Of a stretch of DNA of 64,000 nt, positions 34,120 through 47,461 are shown one piece after another. The position numbers were made by a program, and so were the translations under genes. The first letter of the stretch is position 1; each line of letters opens with the position of its first letter. The notes below the pieces were generated by a model. That model was not told the DNA's origin and made no database searches. It worked only from the letters and a program-made list of their open reading frames with translations. Source of the stretch: Galeruca laticollis (Eukaryota > Arthropoda > Insecta > Coleoptera > Chrysomelidae); contig OY998175.1 in the NCBI GenBank assembly GCA_963921935.1, positions 286,782,246-286,846,245 of the forward strand, read 5' to 3'.

Positions 34120-37100
34120 CTCAGAAAATTGAATGAATACTTCCATTATTTTGGTCTGTACTATTTTTTAAATGAAGGCATGTTTTCTTTTAACTTAAAT
34201 GCTCTCCTAATATTTGAAACATTTATCTTATCGAAAAATGGACAACACCAGTCGATTTGTCGTATCAGAGAACCCTTATTCTTATAATTTCAGTATTTTT
34301 TGAGAGGAAAAATATATTTCGTCAAATATGTGGCTGGAAAATATTGCATTTTTCGCAATTCTCCAAAAATATATTTTGGGCCTATCATCCCCTCGAAACA
34401 TGTTCGATTAAATGAAAATTCATCTTAAATCGACGGGTGACTTTGTTAATGCCCTAATTCTATCAATTTTTGAATAACTATGGATATTTGATTTTACCCT
34501 CTTCATTGGATACTCCACGTTTGACGCACTCTACTTCCGAATCGCATCATTGTAGAGCACTCCCGATTTTTTATATCACAGATGGGACCTTCGACGATAC
34601 TTTCTCAGAAAATTGAATGAATACTTCCATTATTTTGGTCTGTACTATTTTTTACATGAAGGCATGTTTTCTTTTAACTTAAATGCTCTCCTGATATTTG
34701 GAACATTTATCTTATCGAAAAATGGACAACACCAGTCGATTTGTCGTATCAATGAACCCTCATTCTTATAATTTCAGTATTTTTTGAGAGGAAAAATATT
34801 TTTCGTCAAATATGTAGCTGATATAGTAAGGAAAATATTGCATTTTTCGCAATTCTCCAAAAATATATTTTTGGCCTATCATCCCCTCGAAACATGTTCG
34901 ATTAAATGAAAATTCATCTAAAATCGATGGGTGACTTTGTTAATGCCCTAATTCTATCAATTTTTGAATAACTATGGATATTAGATTTTAGCCTCTCCAT
35001 TGGATACTCCACGTTTGACGCACTACTTCCGAATCGCATCATTGTAGAGCACTCCCGATTTTTTATATCACAGATGGGACAACTTTGAAGATACTTTCTC
35101 AGAAAATTGAATGAATACTTCCATTATTTTGGTCTGTACTATTTTTTAAATGAAGGCATGTTTTCTTTTAACTTAAATGCTCTCCTAATATTTGAAACAT
35201 TTATCTTATCGGAAAATGGACAACACCAGTCGATTTGTCGTATCAAAGAACCCTTATTCTTATAATTTCAGTATTTTTTGAGAGGAAAAATATTTTTCGT
35301 CAAATATGTGGCTGGAAAATATTGCATTTTTCGCAATTCTCCAAAAATATATTTTTGGCCTATCATCCCCTCGAAACATGTATGATTAGATGAAAATTCA
35401 TCTAAAATCGATGGGTGACTTTGTTAATGCCCTAATTCTATCAATTTTTGAATAACTATGGATATTTGATTTTACCCTTTTCATTGGATACTCCACGTTT
35501 GACGCACTCTACTTCCGAATCGCATCATTGTAGAGCACTCTCATTTTTTTATAACATAGATGGGACCTTTGACGATACTTTCTCAGAAAATTGAATGAAA
35601 CTTCCATTATTTTGGTCTGTACTATTTTTTATATGAAGGCATGTTTTCTTCTAACTTAAATGCTCTCCTAATATTTGAAACATTTATCTTATCGAAAAAT
35701 GGGCAACACCGGTCGATTTGTCGTATCAAAGAACCCTTATTCTTATAATTTCAGTATTTTTGAGAGGAAAAATATTTTTCGTCAAGTATGTAGCTGGACT
35801 ATAGTAAGGAAAATATTGCATTTTTCGCAATTCTCCAAAAATATATTTCTGGCCTATCATCCCCTCGAAACATGTTCGATTAGATGAAAATTCATCTAAA
35901 ATCGATGGGTGACTTTTTTATTGCCCTAATTCTATCAATTTTTGAATAACTATGGATATTTGATCTTACCCTCTTCATTGGATACTCCACGTTTGACGCA
36001 CTCTACTTCCGAATCGCATCATTGTAGAGCACTCCCGATTTTTTATATTATAGATGGGACCTTTGACGATACTTTCTCAGAAAATTGAACGAATACTTCC
36101 ATTATTTTGGTCTGTACTATTTTTTATATGAAGGCATGTTTTCTTTTAATTTGAATGCTCTCCTAATATTTGAAACATTTATCTTATCGAAAAATGGACA
36201 ACACCGTTCGATTTGTCGTATCAAAGAACCCTTATTCTCATAATTTCAGTATTTTTGAGAGGAAAAATATTTTTCGTCAAATATGTATTGCATTTTTCGC
36301 AATTCTCCAAAAATATATTTTTGGACTATCATTCCCTCGAAACATGTATGATTAGATGAAAATTCATCAAAAATCGATGGGTGACTTTGTTAATGCCCTA
36401 ATTCTATCAATTTTTGAATAACTATGGATATTTGATTTTACCCTCTTCATTGGATACTCCACGTTTGACGCACTCTACTTCCGAATCGCATCATTGTAGA
36501 GCACTCCCAATTTTTTATATCATAGATGGGACCTTTGACGATACTTTCTCAAAAAATTGAATGAATACTTCCATCATTTTGGTCTGTACTATTTTTATAT
36601 GAATGCATGTTTTCTTTTAATTTAAATGCTCTCCTAATATTTGAAACATTTATCTTATCGAAAAATGGACAACACCGGTCGATTTGTCGTATCAAAGAAC
36701 CCTTATTCTTATAATTTCAGTATTTTTGAGAGGAAAAATATTTTTCGTCAAATATGTAGCTGGACTAAGTAAGGAAAATATTGCATTTTTCGCAATTCTC
36801 CAAAAATATATTTTTGGACTATCATTCCCTCGAAACATGTTCGATTAGATGAAAATCCATCTAAAATCGATGGGTGACTTTGTTAATGCCCTAATTCTAT
36901 CAATTTTTGAATAACTATGGATATTTGATTTTACCTTCTCCATTGGATACTCCACGTTTGACGCACTCTACTACCGAATCGCATCATTGTAGAGCACTCC
37001 CAATTTCTTATATTATAGATGGGACCTTTGACGATACTTTCTCAGAAAATTGAATGAATACTTCCATTATTTTGGTCTGAACTATTTGTTATATGAAGGC

Positions 37101-38029
37101 ATGTTTTCTTTTAACTTAAATGCTCTCCTAATATTTGAAACATTTATCTTATCGAAAAATGGACAACACCTGTCGATTTGTCGTATCAAAGAACCCCTAT
37201 TCTTATAATTTCAGTATTTTTTGAGAGGAAAAATATTTTTCGTCAAATATGTAGCTGGACTATAGTAAGGAAAATATTGCATTTTTCGCAATTCTCCAAA
37301 AATATATTTTTGGCCTATCATCCCCTCGAAACTTGTTCGATTAGATGAAAATTCATCTAAAATCGATGGGTGACTTTGTTAATGCCCTAATTCTATCAAT
37401 TTTTGAATAACTATGGATATTTGATTTTACCCTCTTCATTGGATACTCCACGTTTGACGCACTCTACTGCCGAATCGCATCATTGTAGAGCACTCCCGAT
37501 TTTTTATATCATAGATGGGACCTTTGACGATACTTTCTCAGAAAATTGAATGAATACTTCCATGATTTTGGTCTGTACTATTTTTTATATGAAGGCATGA
37601 TTTCTTTTAACTTAAATGCTCTCCTGATATTTGAAACATTTATCTTATCGAAAAATGGACAACACCAGTCGATTTGTCGTATCAAAGAACCCTTATTCTC
37701 ATAATTTCAGTATTTTTTGAGAGGAAAAATATTTTTCGTCAAATATGTAGCTGGACTATAGTAAGGAAAATATTGCATTTTCGCAATTCTCCAAAAATAT
37801 ATTTTTGGCCTATCATCCCCTCGATACGTTCGATTAGATGAAAATCCATCTAAAATCGATGGGTGACTTTGTTAATGCCCGTATTCTATCAATTTTTGAA
37901 TAACTATGGATATTTGATTTTACCCTCTTCATTGGATACTCCACGTTTGACGCACTCTACTTCCGAATCGCATCATTGTAGAGCACTCCCGATTTTTAAT
38001 ATCATAGATGGGACCTTTGACGATACTTT
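33583..38029 (+). repeat. Nine-unit segment: four unusual units plus h-i-j-k-l
   Basis: Units start at 33583 (537 bp), 34120 (484), 34604 (494), 35098 (484), 35582 (h), 36076 (i, 472), 36548 (j), 37041 (k) and 37537 (l-like, CTCGATACG end). The units at 34120 and 35098 share GTGGCTGGAAAATATTG, which lacks 12 bp at the hotspot. The i unit lacks 27 bp, including its variable spacer, near 36285. The series 27860-31104 is the same arrangement with the second to fourth units collapsed into the 231-bp unit. Confidence 0.83.
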
Positions 38030-38529
38030 CTCAGAAAATTGAATGAATACTTCCATTATTTTGGTCTGTACTATTTTTTATATGAAGGCATGTTTTCTTC
38101 TAACTTAAATGCTCTCCTAATATATGAAACATTTATCTTATCGAAAAATGGACAACACCAGTCGATTTGTCGTATCAAAAAACCCTTATTCTTATAATTT
38201 CAGTATTTTTTGAGATGAAAAATATTTTTCGTCAAATATGTAGCAGGACTATATAAAGTAAGGAAAATATTGCATTTTTCGCAATTCTCCAAAAATATAT
38301 TTTTGGCCTATCATCCCCTCGAAACATGTTCGATTAGATGAAAATTCATCTGAAATCGATGGGTGACTTTGTTAATGCCCTAATTCTATCAATTTTTGAA
38401 TAACTATGAATATTTGATTTTACCCTCTTCATTGGATACTCCACGTTTGACGCACTCTACTTCCGAATCGCATCATTGTAGAGCACTCCCAATTTTTTAT
38501 ATCATAGATGGGACCTTTGACGATACTTT

Positions 38530-41500
38530 CTCAAAAAATTGAATGAATACTTCCATCATTTTGGTCTGTACTATTTTTATATGAATGCATGTTTTCTTTC
38601 AATTTAAATGCTCTCCTAATATTTGAAACATTTATCTTATCGAAAAATGGACAACACCGGTCGATTTGTCGTATCAAAGAACCCTTATTCTTATAATTTC
38701 AGTATTTTTGAGAGGAAAAATATTTTTCGTCAAATATGTAGCTGGACTAAGTAAGGAAAATATTGCAGTTTTCGCAATTCTCCAAAAATATATTTTTGGA
38801 CTATCATTCCCTCGAAACATGTTCGATTAGATGAAAATCCATCTAAAATCGATGGGTGACTTTGTTAATGCCCTAATTCTATCAATTTTTGAATAACTAT
38901 GGATATTTGATTTTACCTTCTCCATTGGATACTCCACGTTTGACGCACTCTACTACCGAATCGCATCATTGTAGAGCACTCCCGATTTTTTATATTATAG
39001 ATGGGACCTTTGACGATACTTTCTCAGAAAATTGAATGAATACTTCCATTATTTTGGTCTGTACTATTTGTTATATGAAGGCATGTTTTCTTTCAACTTA
39101 AATGCTCTCCTAATATTTGAAACATTTATCTTATCGAAAAATGGACAACACCTGTCGATTTGTCGTATCAAAGAACCCCTATTCTTATAATTTCAGTATT
39201 TTTTGAGAGGAAAAATATTTTTCGTCAAATATGTAGCTGGACTATAGTAAGGAAAATATTGCATTTTTCGCAATTCTCCAAAAATATATTTTTGGCCTAT
39301 CATCCCCTCGAAACTTGTTCGATTAGATGAAAATTCTTCTAACATCGATGGGTGACTTTGTTAATGCCCTAATTCTATCAATTTTTGAATAACTATGGAT
39401 ATTTGATTTTACCCTCTTCATTGGATACTCCACGTTTGACGCACTCTACTTCCGAATAGCATCATTGTAGAGCACTCCCGATTTTTTATATCATAGATGG
39501 GACCTTTGACGATACTTTCTCAGAAAATTGAATGAATACTTCTTCCATGATTTTGGTCTGTACTATTTTTTATATGAAGGCATGATTTCTCTTAACTTAA
39601 ATGCTCTCCTGATATTTGAAACATTTATCTTATCGAAAAATGGACAACACCAGTCGATTTGTCGTATCAAAGAACCCTTATTCTTATAATTTCAGTATTT
39701 TTTGAGAGGAAAAATATTTTTCGTCAAATATGTAGCTGGACTATAGTAAGGAAAATATTGCATTTTCGCAATTCTCCAAAAATATATTTTTGCCTATCAT
39801 CCCCTCGATACGTTCGATTAGATGAGAATCCATCTAAAATCGATGGGTGACTTTGTTAATGCCCGTATTCTATCAATTTTTGAATAACTATGGATATTTG
39901 ATTTTACCCTCTTCATTGGATACTCCACGTTTGACGCACTCTACTTCCGAATCGCATCATTGTAGAGCTCTCCCGATTTTTAATATCATAGATGGGACCT
40001 TTGACGATACTTTCTCAGAAAATTGAATGAATACTTCCATTATTTTGGTCTGTACTATTTTTTATATGAAGGCATGTTTTCTTCTAACTTAAATGCTCTC
40101 CTAATATATGAAACATTTATCTTATCGAAAAATGGACAACACCAGTCGATTTGTCGTATCAAAAAACCCTTATTCTTATAATTTCAGTATTTTTTGAGAG
40201 GAAAAATATTTTTCGTCAAATATGTAGCAGGACTATATAAAGTAAGGAAAATATTGCATTTTTCGCAATTCTCCAAAAATATATTTTTGGCCTATCATCC
40301 CCTCGAAACATGTTCGATTAGATGAAAATTCATCTGGAATCGATGGGTGACTTTGTTAATGCCCTAATTCTATCAATTTTTGAATAACTATGAATATTTG
40401 ATTTTACCCTCTTCATTGGATACTCCACGTTTGACGCACTCTACTTCCGAATCGCATCATTGTAGAGAGAGCACTCCCGATTTTATGTCATAGATGGGAC
40501 CCTTTGACGATACTTTCTCAGAAAATTGAATGAATACTTCCATTATTTTGGTCTGTACTATTTTTTATATGAAGGCATGTTTTCTTCTAACTTAAATGCT
40601 CTCCTAATATTTGAAACATTTATCTTATCGAAAAATGGGCAACACCGGTCGATTTGTCGTATCAAAGAACCCTTATTCTTATAATTTCAGTATTTTTGAG
40701 AGGAAAAATATTTTTCGTCAAGTATGTAGCTGGACTATATATAGTAAGGAAAATATTGCATTTTTCGCAATTCTCCAAAAATATATTTCTGGCCTATCAT
40801 CCCCTCGAAACATGTTCGATTAGATGAAAATTCATCTAAAATCGATGGGTGACTTTTTTATTGCCCTAATTCTATCAATTTTTGAATAACTATGGATATT
40901 TGATTTTACCCTCTTCATTGGATACTCCACGTTTGACGCACTCCACTTCCGAATCGCATCATTGTAGAGCACTCCCGATTTTTTATATTATAGATGGGAC
41001 CTTTGACGATACTTTCTCAGAAAATTGAATGAATACTTCCATTATTTTGGTCTGTACTATTTTTTATATGAAGGCATGTTTTCTTTTAATTTGAATGCTC
41101 TCCTAATATTTGAAACATTTATCTTATCGAAAAATGGACAACACCGTTCGATTTGTCGTATCAAAGAACCCTTATTCTCATAATTTCAGTATTTTTGAGA
41201 GGAAAAATATTTTTCGTCAAATATGTAGCTGGACTATAATAGTAAGGAAAATATTGCATTTTTCGCAATTCTCCAAAAATATATTTTTGGACTATCATTC
41301 CCTCGAAACATGTATGATTAGATGAAAATTCATCAAACATCGATGGGTGACTTTGTTAATGCCCTAATTCTATCAATTTTTGAATAACTATGGATATTTG
41401 ATTTTACCCTCTTCATTGGATACTCCACGTTTGACGCACTCTACTTCCGAATCGCATCATTGTAGAGCACTCCCAATTTTTTATATCATAGATAGGACCT

Positions 41501-42995
41501 TTGACGATACTTTCTCAAAAAATTGAATGAATACTTCCATCATTTTGGTCTGTACTATTTTTATATGAATGCATGTTTTCTTTTAATTTAAATGCTCTCC
41601 TAATATTTGAAACATTTATCTTATCGAAAAATGGACAACACCGGTCGATTTGTCGTATCAAAGAACCCTTATTCTTATAATTTCAGTATTTTTGAGAGGA
41701 AAAATATTTTTCGTCAAATATGTAGCTGGACTAAGTAAGGAAAATATTGCATTTTTCGCAATTCTCCAAAAATATATTTTTGGACTATCATTCCCTCGAA
41801 ACATGTTCGATTAGATGAAAATCCATCTAAAATCGATGGGTGACTTTGTTAATGCCCTAATTCTATCAATTTTTGAATAACTATGGATATTTGATTTTAC
41901 CTTCTCCATTGGATACTCCACGTTTGACGCACTCTACTACCGAATCGCATCATTGTAGAGCACTCCCGATTTCTTATATTATAGATGGGACCTTTGACGA
42001 TACTTTCTCAGAAAATTGAATGAATACTTCCATTATTTTGGTCTGAACTATTTGTTATATGAAGGCATGTTTTCTTTTAACTTAAATGCTCTCCTTATAT
42101 TTGAAACATTTATCTTATCGAAAAATGGACAACACCTGTCGATTTGTCGTATCAAAGAACCCCTATTCATATAATTTCAGTATTTTTTGAGAGGAAAAAT
42201 ATTTTTCGTCAAATATGTAGCTGGACTATAGTAAGGAAAATATTGCATTTTTCGCAATTCTCCAAAAATATATTTTTGGCCTATCATCCCCTCGAAACTT
42301 GTTCGATTAGATGAAAATTCATCTAAAATCGATGGGTGACTTTGTTAATGCCCTAATTCTATCAATTTTTGAATAACTATGGATATTTGATTTTACCCTC
42401 TTCATTGGATACTCCACGTTTGACGCACTCTACTTCCGAATCGCATCATTGTAGAGCACTCCCGATTTTTTATATCATAGATGGGACCTTTGACGATACT
42501 TTCTCAGAAAATTGAATGAATACTTCCATGATTTTGGTCTGTACTATTTTTTATATGAAGGCATGATTTCTTTTAACTTAAATGCTCTCCTGATATTTGA
42601 AACATTTATCTTATCGAAAAATGGACAACACCAGTCGATTTGTCGTATCAAAGAACCCTTATTCTTATAATTTCAGTATTTTTTGAGAGGAAAAATATTT
42701 TTCGTCAAATATGTAGCTGGACTATAGTAAGGAAAATATTGCATTTTCGCAATTCTCCAAAAATATATTTTTGGCCTATCATCCCCTCGATACGTTCGAT
42801 TAGATGAAAATCCATCTAAAATCGATGGGTGACTTTGTTAATGCCCGTATTCTATCAATTTTTGAATAACTATGGATATTTGATTTTACCCTCTTCATTG
42901 GATACTCCACGTTTGACGCACTCTACTTCCGAATCGCATCATTGTAGAGCACTCCCGATTTTTAATATCATAGATGGGACCTTTGACGATACTTT
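38530..42995 (+). repeat. Nonamer HOR copy 1 (4,466 bp)
   Basis: Units start at 38530 (j), 39023 (k), 39519 (l), 40014 (d-like), 40517 (h), 41016 (i), 41514 (j), 42007 (k) and 42503 (l). Diagnostic variants shared with copy 2 are GCAGTTTTCGC near 38765, GATGAGAATCC at 39821, TAGAGCTCTCCC near 39963 and GTAGAGAGAGC near 40462. It is preceded by a d-like unit (38030) with GAGATGAAAAATATT. Confidence 0.9.
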
Positions 42996-45900
42996 CTCAG
43001 AAAATTGAATGAATACTTCCATTATTTTGGTCTGTACTATTTTTATATGAATGCATGTTTTCTTTCAATTTAAATGCTCTCCTAATATTTGAAACATTTA
43101 TCTTATCGAAAAATGGACAACACCGGTCGATTTGTCGTATCAAAGAACCCTTATTCTTATAATTTCAGTATTTTTGAGAGGAAAAATATTTTTCGTCAAA
43201 TATGTAGCTGGACTAAGTAAGGAAAATATTGCAGTTTTCGCAATTCTCCAAAAATATATTTTTGGACTATCATTCCCTCGAAACATGTTCGATTAGATGA
43301 AAATCCATCTAAAATCGATGGGTGACTTTGTTAATGCCCTAATTCTATCAATTTTTGAATAACTATGGATATTTGATTTTACCTTCTCCATTGGATACTC
43401 CACGTTTGACGCACTCTACTACCGAATCGCATCATTGTAGAGCACTCCCGATTTTTTATATTATAGATGGGACCTTTGACGATACTTTCTCAGAAAATTG
43501 AATGAATACTTCCATTATTTTGGTCTGTACTATTTGTTATATGAAGGCATGTTTTCTTTTAACTTAAATGCTCTCCTAATATTTGAAACATTTATCTTAT
43601 CGAAAAATGGACAACACCTGTCGATTTGTCGTATCAAAGAACCCCTATTCTTATAATTTCAGTATTTTTTGAGAGGAAAAATATTTTTCGTCAAATATGT
43701 AGCTGGACTATAGTAAGGAAAATATTGCATTTTTCGCAATTCTCCAAAAATATATTTTTGGCCTATCATCCCCTCGAAACTTGTTCGATTAGATGAAAAT
43801 TCTTCTAACATCGATGGGTGACTTTGTTAATGCCCTAATTCTATCAATTTTTGAATAACTATGGATATTTGATTTTACCCTCTTCATTGGATACTCCACG
43901 TTTGACGCACTCTACTTCCGAATAGCATCATTGTAGAGCACTCCCGATTTTTTATATCATAGATGGGACCTTTGACGATACTTTCTCAGAAAATTGAATG
44001 AATACTTCTTCCATGATTTTGGTCTGTACTATTTTTTATATGAAGGCATGATTTCTCTTAACTTAAATGCTCTCCTGATATTTGAAACATTTATCTTATC
44101 GAAAAATGGACAACACCAGTCGATTTGTCGTATCAAGGAACCCTTATTCTTATAATTTCAGTATTTTTTGAGAGGAAAAATATTTTTCGTCAAATATGTA
44201 GCTGGACTATAGTAAGGAAAATATTGCATTTTCGCAATTCTCCAAAAATATATTTTTGCCTATCATCCCCTCGATACGTTCGATTAGATGAGAATCCATC
44301 TAAAATCGATGGGTGACTTTGTTAATGCCCGTATTCTATCAATTTTTGAATAACTATGGATATTTGATTTTACCCTCTTCATTGGATACTCCACGTTTGA
44401 CGCACTCTACTTCCGAATCGCATCATTGTAGAGCTCTCCCGATTTTTAATATCATAGATGGGACCTTTGACGACACTTTCTCAGAAAATTGAATGAATAC
44501 TTCCATTATTTTGGTCTGTACTATTTTTTATATGAAGGCATGTTTTCTTCTAACTTAAATGCTCTCCTAATATATGAAACATTTATCTTATCGAAAAATG
44601 GACAACACCAGTCGATTTGTCGTATCAAAAAACCCTTATTCTTATAATTTCAGTATTTTTTGAGAGGAAAAATATTTTTCGTCAAATATGTAGCAGGACT
44701 ATATAAAGTAAGGAAAATATTGCATTTTTCGCAATTCTCCAAAAATATATTTTTGGCCTATCATCCCCTCGAAACATGTTCGATTAGATGAAAATTCATC
44801 TGGAATCGATGGGTGACTTTGTTAATGCCCTAATTCTATCAATTTTTGAATAACTATGAATATTTGATTTTACCCTCTTCATTGGATACTCCACGTTTGA
44901 CGCACTCTACTTCCGAATCGCATCATTGTAGAGAGAGCACTCCCGATTTTATGTCATAGATGGGACCCTTTGACGATACTTTCTCAGAAAATTGAATGAA
45001 TACTTCCATTATTTTGGTCTGTACTATTTTTTATATGAAGGCATGTTTTCTTCTAACTTAAATGCTCTCCTAATATTTGAAACATTTATCTTATCGAAAA
45101 ATGGGCAACACCGGTCGATTTGTCGTATCAAAGAACCCTTATTCTTATAATTTCAGTATTTTTGAGAGGAAAAATATTTTTCGTCAAGTATGTAGCTGGA
45201 CTATATATAGTAAGGAAAATATTGCATTTTTCGCAATTCTCCAAAAATATATTTCTGGCCTATCATCCCCTCGAAACATGTTCGATTAGATGAAAATTCA
45301 TCTAAAATCGATGGGTGACTTTTTTATTGCCCTAATTCTATCAATTTTTGAATAACTATGGATATTTGATTTTACCCTCTTCATTGGATACTCCACGTTT
45401 GACGCACTCCACTTCCGAATCGCATCATTGTAGAGCACTCCCGATTTTTTATATTATAGATGGGACCTTTGACGATACTTTCTCAGAAAATTGAATGAAT
45501 ACTTCCATTATTTTGGTCTGTACTATTTTTTATATGAAGGCATGTTTTCTTTTAATTTGAATGCTCTCCTAATATTTGAAACATTTATCTTATCGAAAAA
45601 TGGACAACACCGTTCGATTTGTCGTATCAAAGAACCCTTATTCTCATAATTTCAGTATTTTTGAGAGGAAAAATATTTTTCGTCAAATATGTAGCTGGAC
45701 TATAATAGTAAGGAAAATATTGCATTTTTCGCAATTCTCCAAAAATATATTTTTGGACTATCATTCCCTCGAAACATGTATGATTAGATGAAAATTCATC
45801 AAACATCGATGGGTGACTTTGTTAATGCCCTAATTCTATCAATTTTTGAATAACTATGGATATTTGATTTTACCCTCTTCATTGGATACTCCACGTTTGA

Positions 45901-47461
45901 CGCACTCTACTTCCGAATCGCATCATTGTAGAGCACTCCCAATTTTTTATATCATAGATGGGACCTTTGACGATACTTTCTCAAAAAATTGAATGAATAC
46001 TTCCATCATTTTGGTCTGTACTATTTTTATATGAATGCATGTTTTCTTTTAATTTAAATGCTCTCCTAATATTTGAAACATTTATCTTATCGAAAAATGG
46101 ACAACACCGGTCGATTTGTCGTATCAAAGAACCCTTATTCTTATAATTTCAGTATTTTTGAGAGGAAAAATATTTTTCGTCAAATATGTAGCTGGACTAA
46201 GTAAGGAAAATATTGCATTTTTCGCAATTCTCCAAAAATATATTTTTGGACTATCATTCCCTCGAAACATGTTCGATTAGATGAAAATCCATCTAAAATC
46301 GATGGGTGACTTTGTTAATGCCCTAATTCTATCAATTTTTGAATAACTATGGATATTTGATTTTACCTTCTCCATTGGATACTCCACGTTTGACGCACTC
46401 TACTACCGAATCGCATCATTGTAGAGCACTCCCGATTTCTTATATTATAGATGGGACCTTTGACGATACTTTCTCAGAAAATTGAATGAATACTTCCATT
46501 ATTTTGGTCTGAACTATTTGTTATATGAAGGCATGTTTTCTTTTAACTTAAATGCTCTCCTAATATTTGAAACATTTATCTTATCGAAAAATGGACAACA
46601 CCTGTCGATTTGTCGTATCAAAGAACCCCTATTCTTATAATTTCAGTATTTTTTGAGAGGAAAAATATTTTTCGTCAAATATGTAGCAGGACTATAGTAA
46701 GGAAAATATTGCATTTTTCGCAATTCTCCAAAAATATATTTTTGGCCTATCATCCCCTCGAAACTTGTTCGATTAGATGAAAATTCATCTAAAATCGATG
46801 GGTGACTTTGTTAATGCCCTAATTCTATCAATTTTTGAATAACTATGGATATTTGATTTTACCCTCTTCATTGGATACTCCACGTTTGACGCACTCTACT
46901 TCCGAATCGCATCATTGTAGAGCACTCCCGATTTTTTATATCATAGATGGGACCTTTGACGATACTTTCTCAGAAAATTGAATGAATACTTCCATGATTT
47001 TGGTCTGTACTATTTTTTATATGAAGGCATGATTTCTTTTAACTTAAATGCTCTCCTGATATTTGAAACATTTATCTTATCGAAAAATGGACAACACCAG
47101 TCGATTTGTCGTATCAAAGAACCCTTATTCTTATAATTTCAGTATTTTTTGAGAGGAAAAATATTTTTCGTCAAATATGTAGCTGGACTATAGTAAGGAA
47201 AATATTGCATTTTCGCAATTCTCCAAAAATATATTTTTGGCCTATCATCCCCTCGATACGTTCGATTAGATGAAAATCCATCTAAAATCGATGGGTGACT
47301 TTGTTAATGCCCGTATTCTATCAATTTTTGAATAACTATGGATATTTGATTTTACCCTCTTCATTGGATACTCCACGTTTGACGCACTCTACTTCCGAAT
47401 CGCATCATTGTAGAGCACTCCCGATTTTTAATATCATAGATGGGACCTTTGACGATACTTT
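42996..47461 (+). repeat. Nonamer HOR copy 2 (4,466 bp)
   Basis: Units start at 42996, 43489, 43985, 44480, 44983, 45482, 45980, 46473 and 46969, each exactly 4,466 bp after its partner. By eye I see fewer than a dozen differences, for example GATAGGACC at 41491 versus GATGGGACC, CTCCTTATATT near 42092 versus CTCCTAATATT, CAAGGAACC near 44134 versus CAAAGAACC, and GCAGGACTATAG near 46685 versus GCTGG. The first unit opens CTCAGAAAATTG...CCATTATT, unlike CTCAAAAAATTG...CCATCATT in copy 1, which places a junction within its first ~50 bp. Confidence 0.9.
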
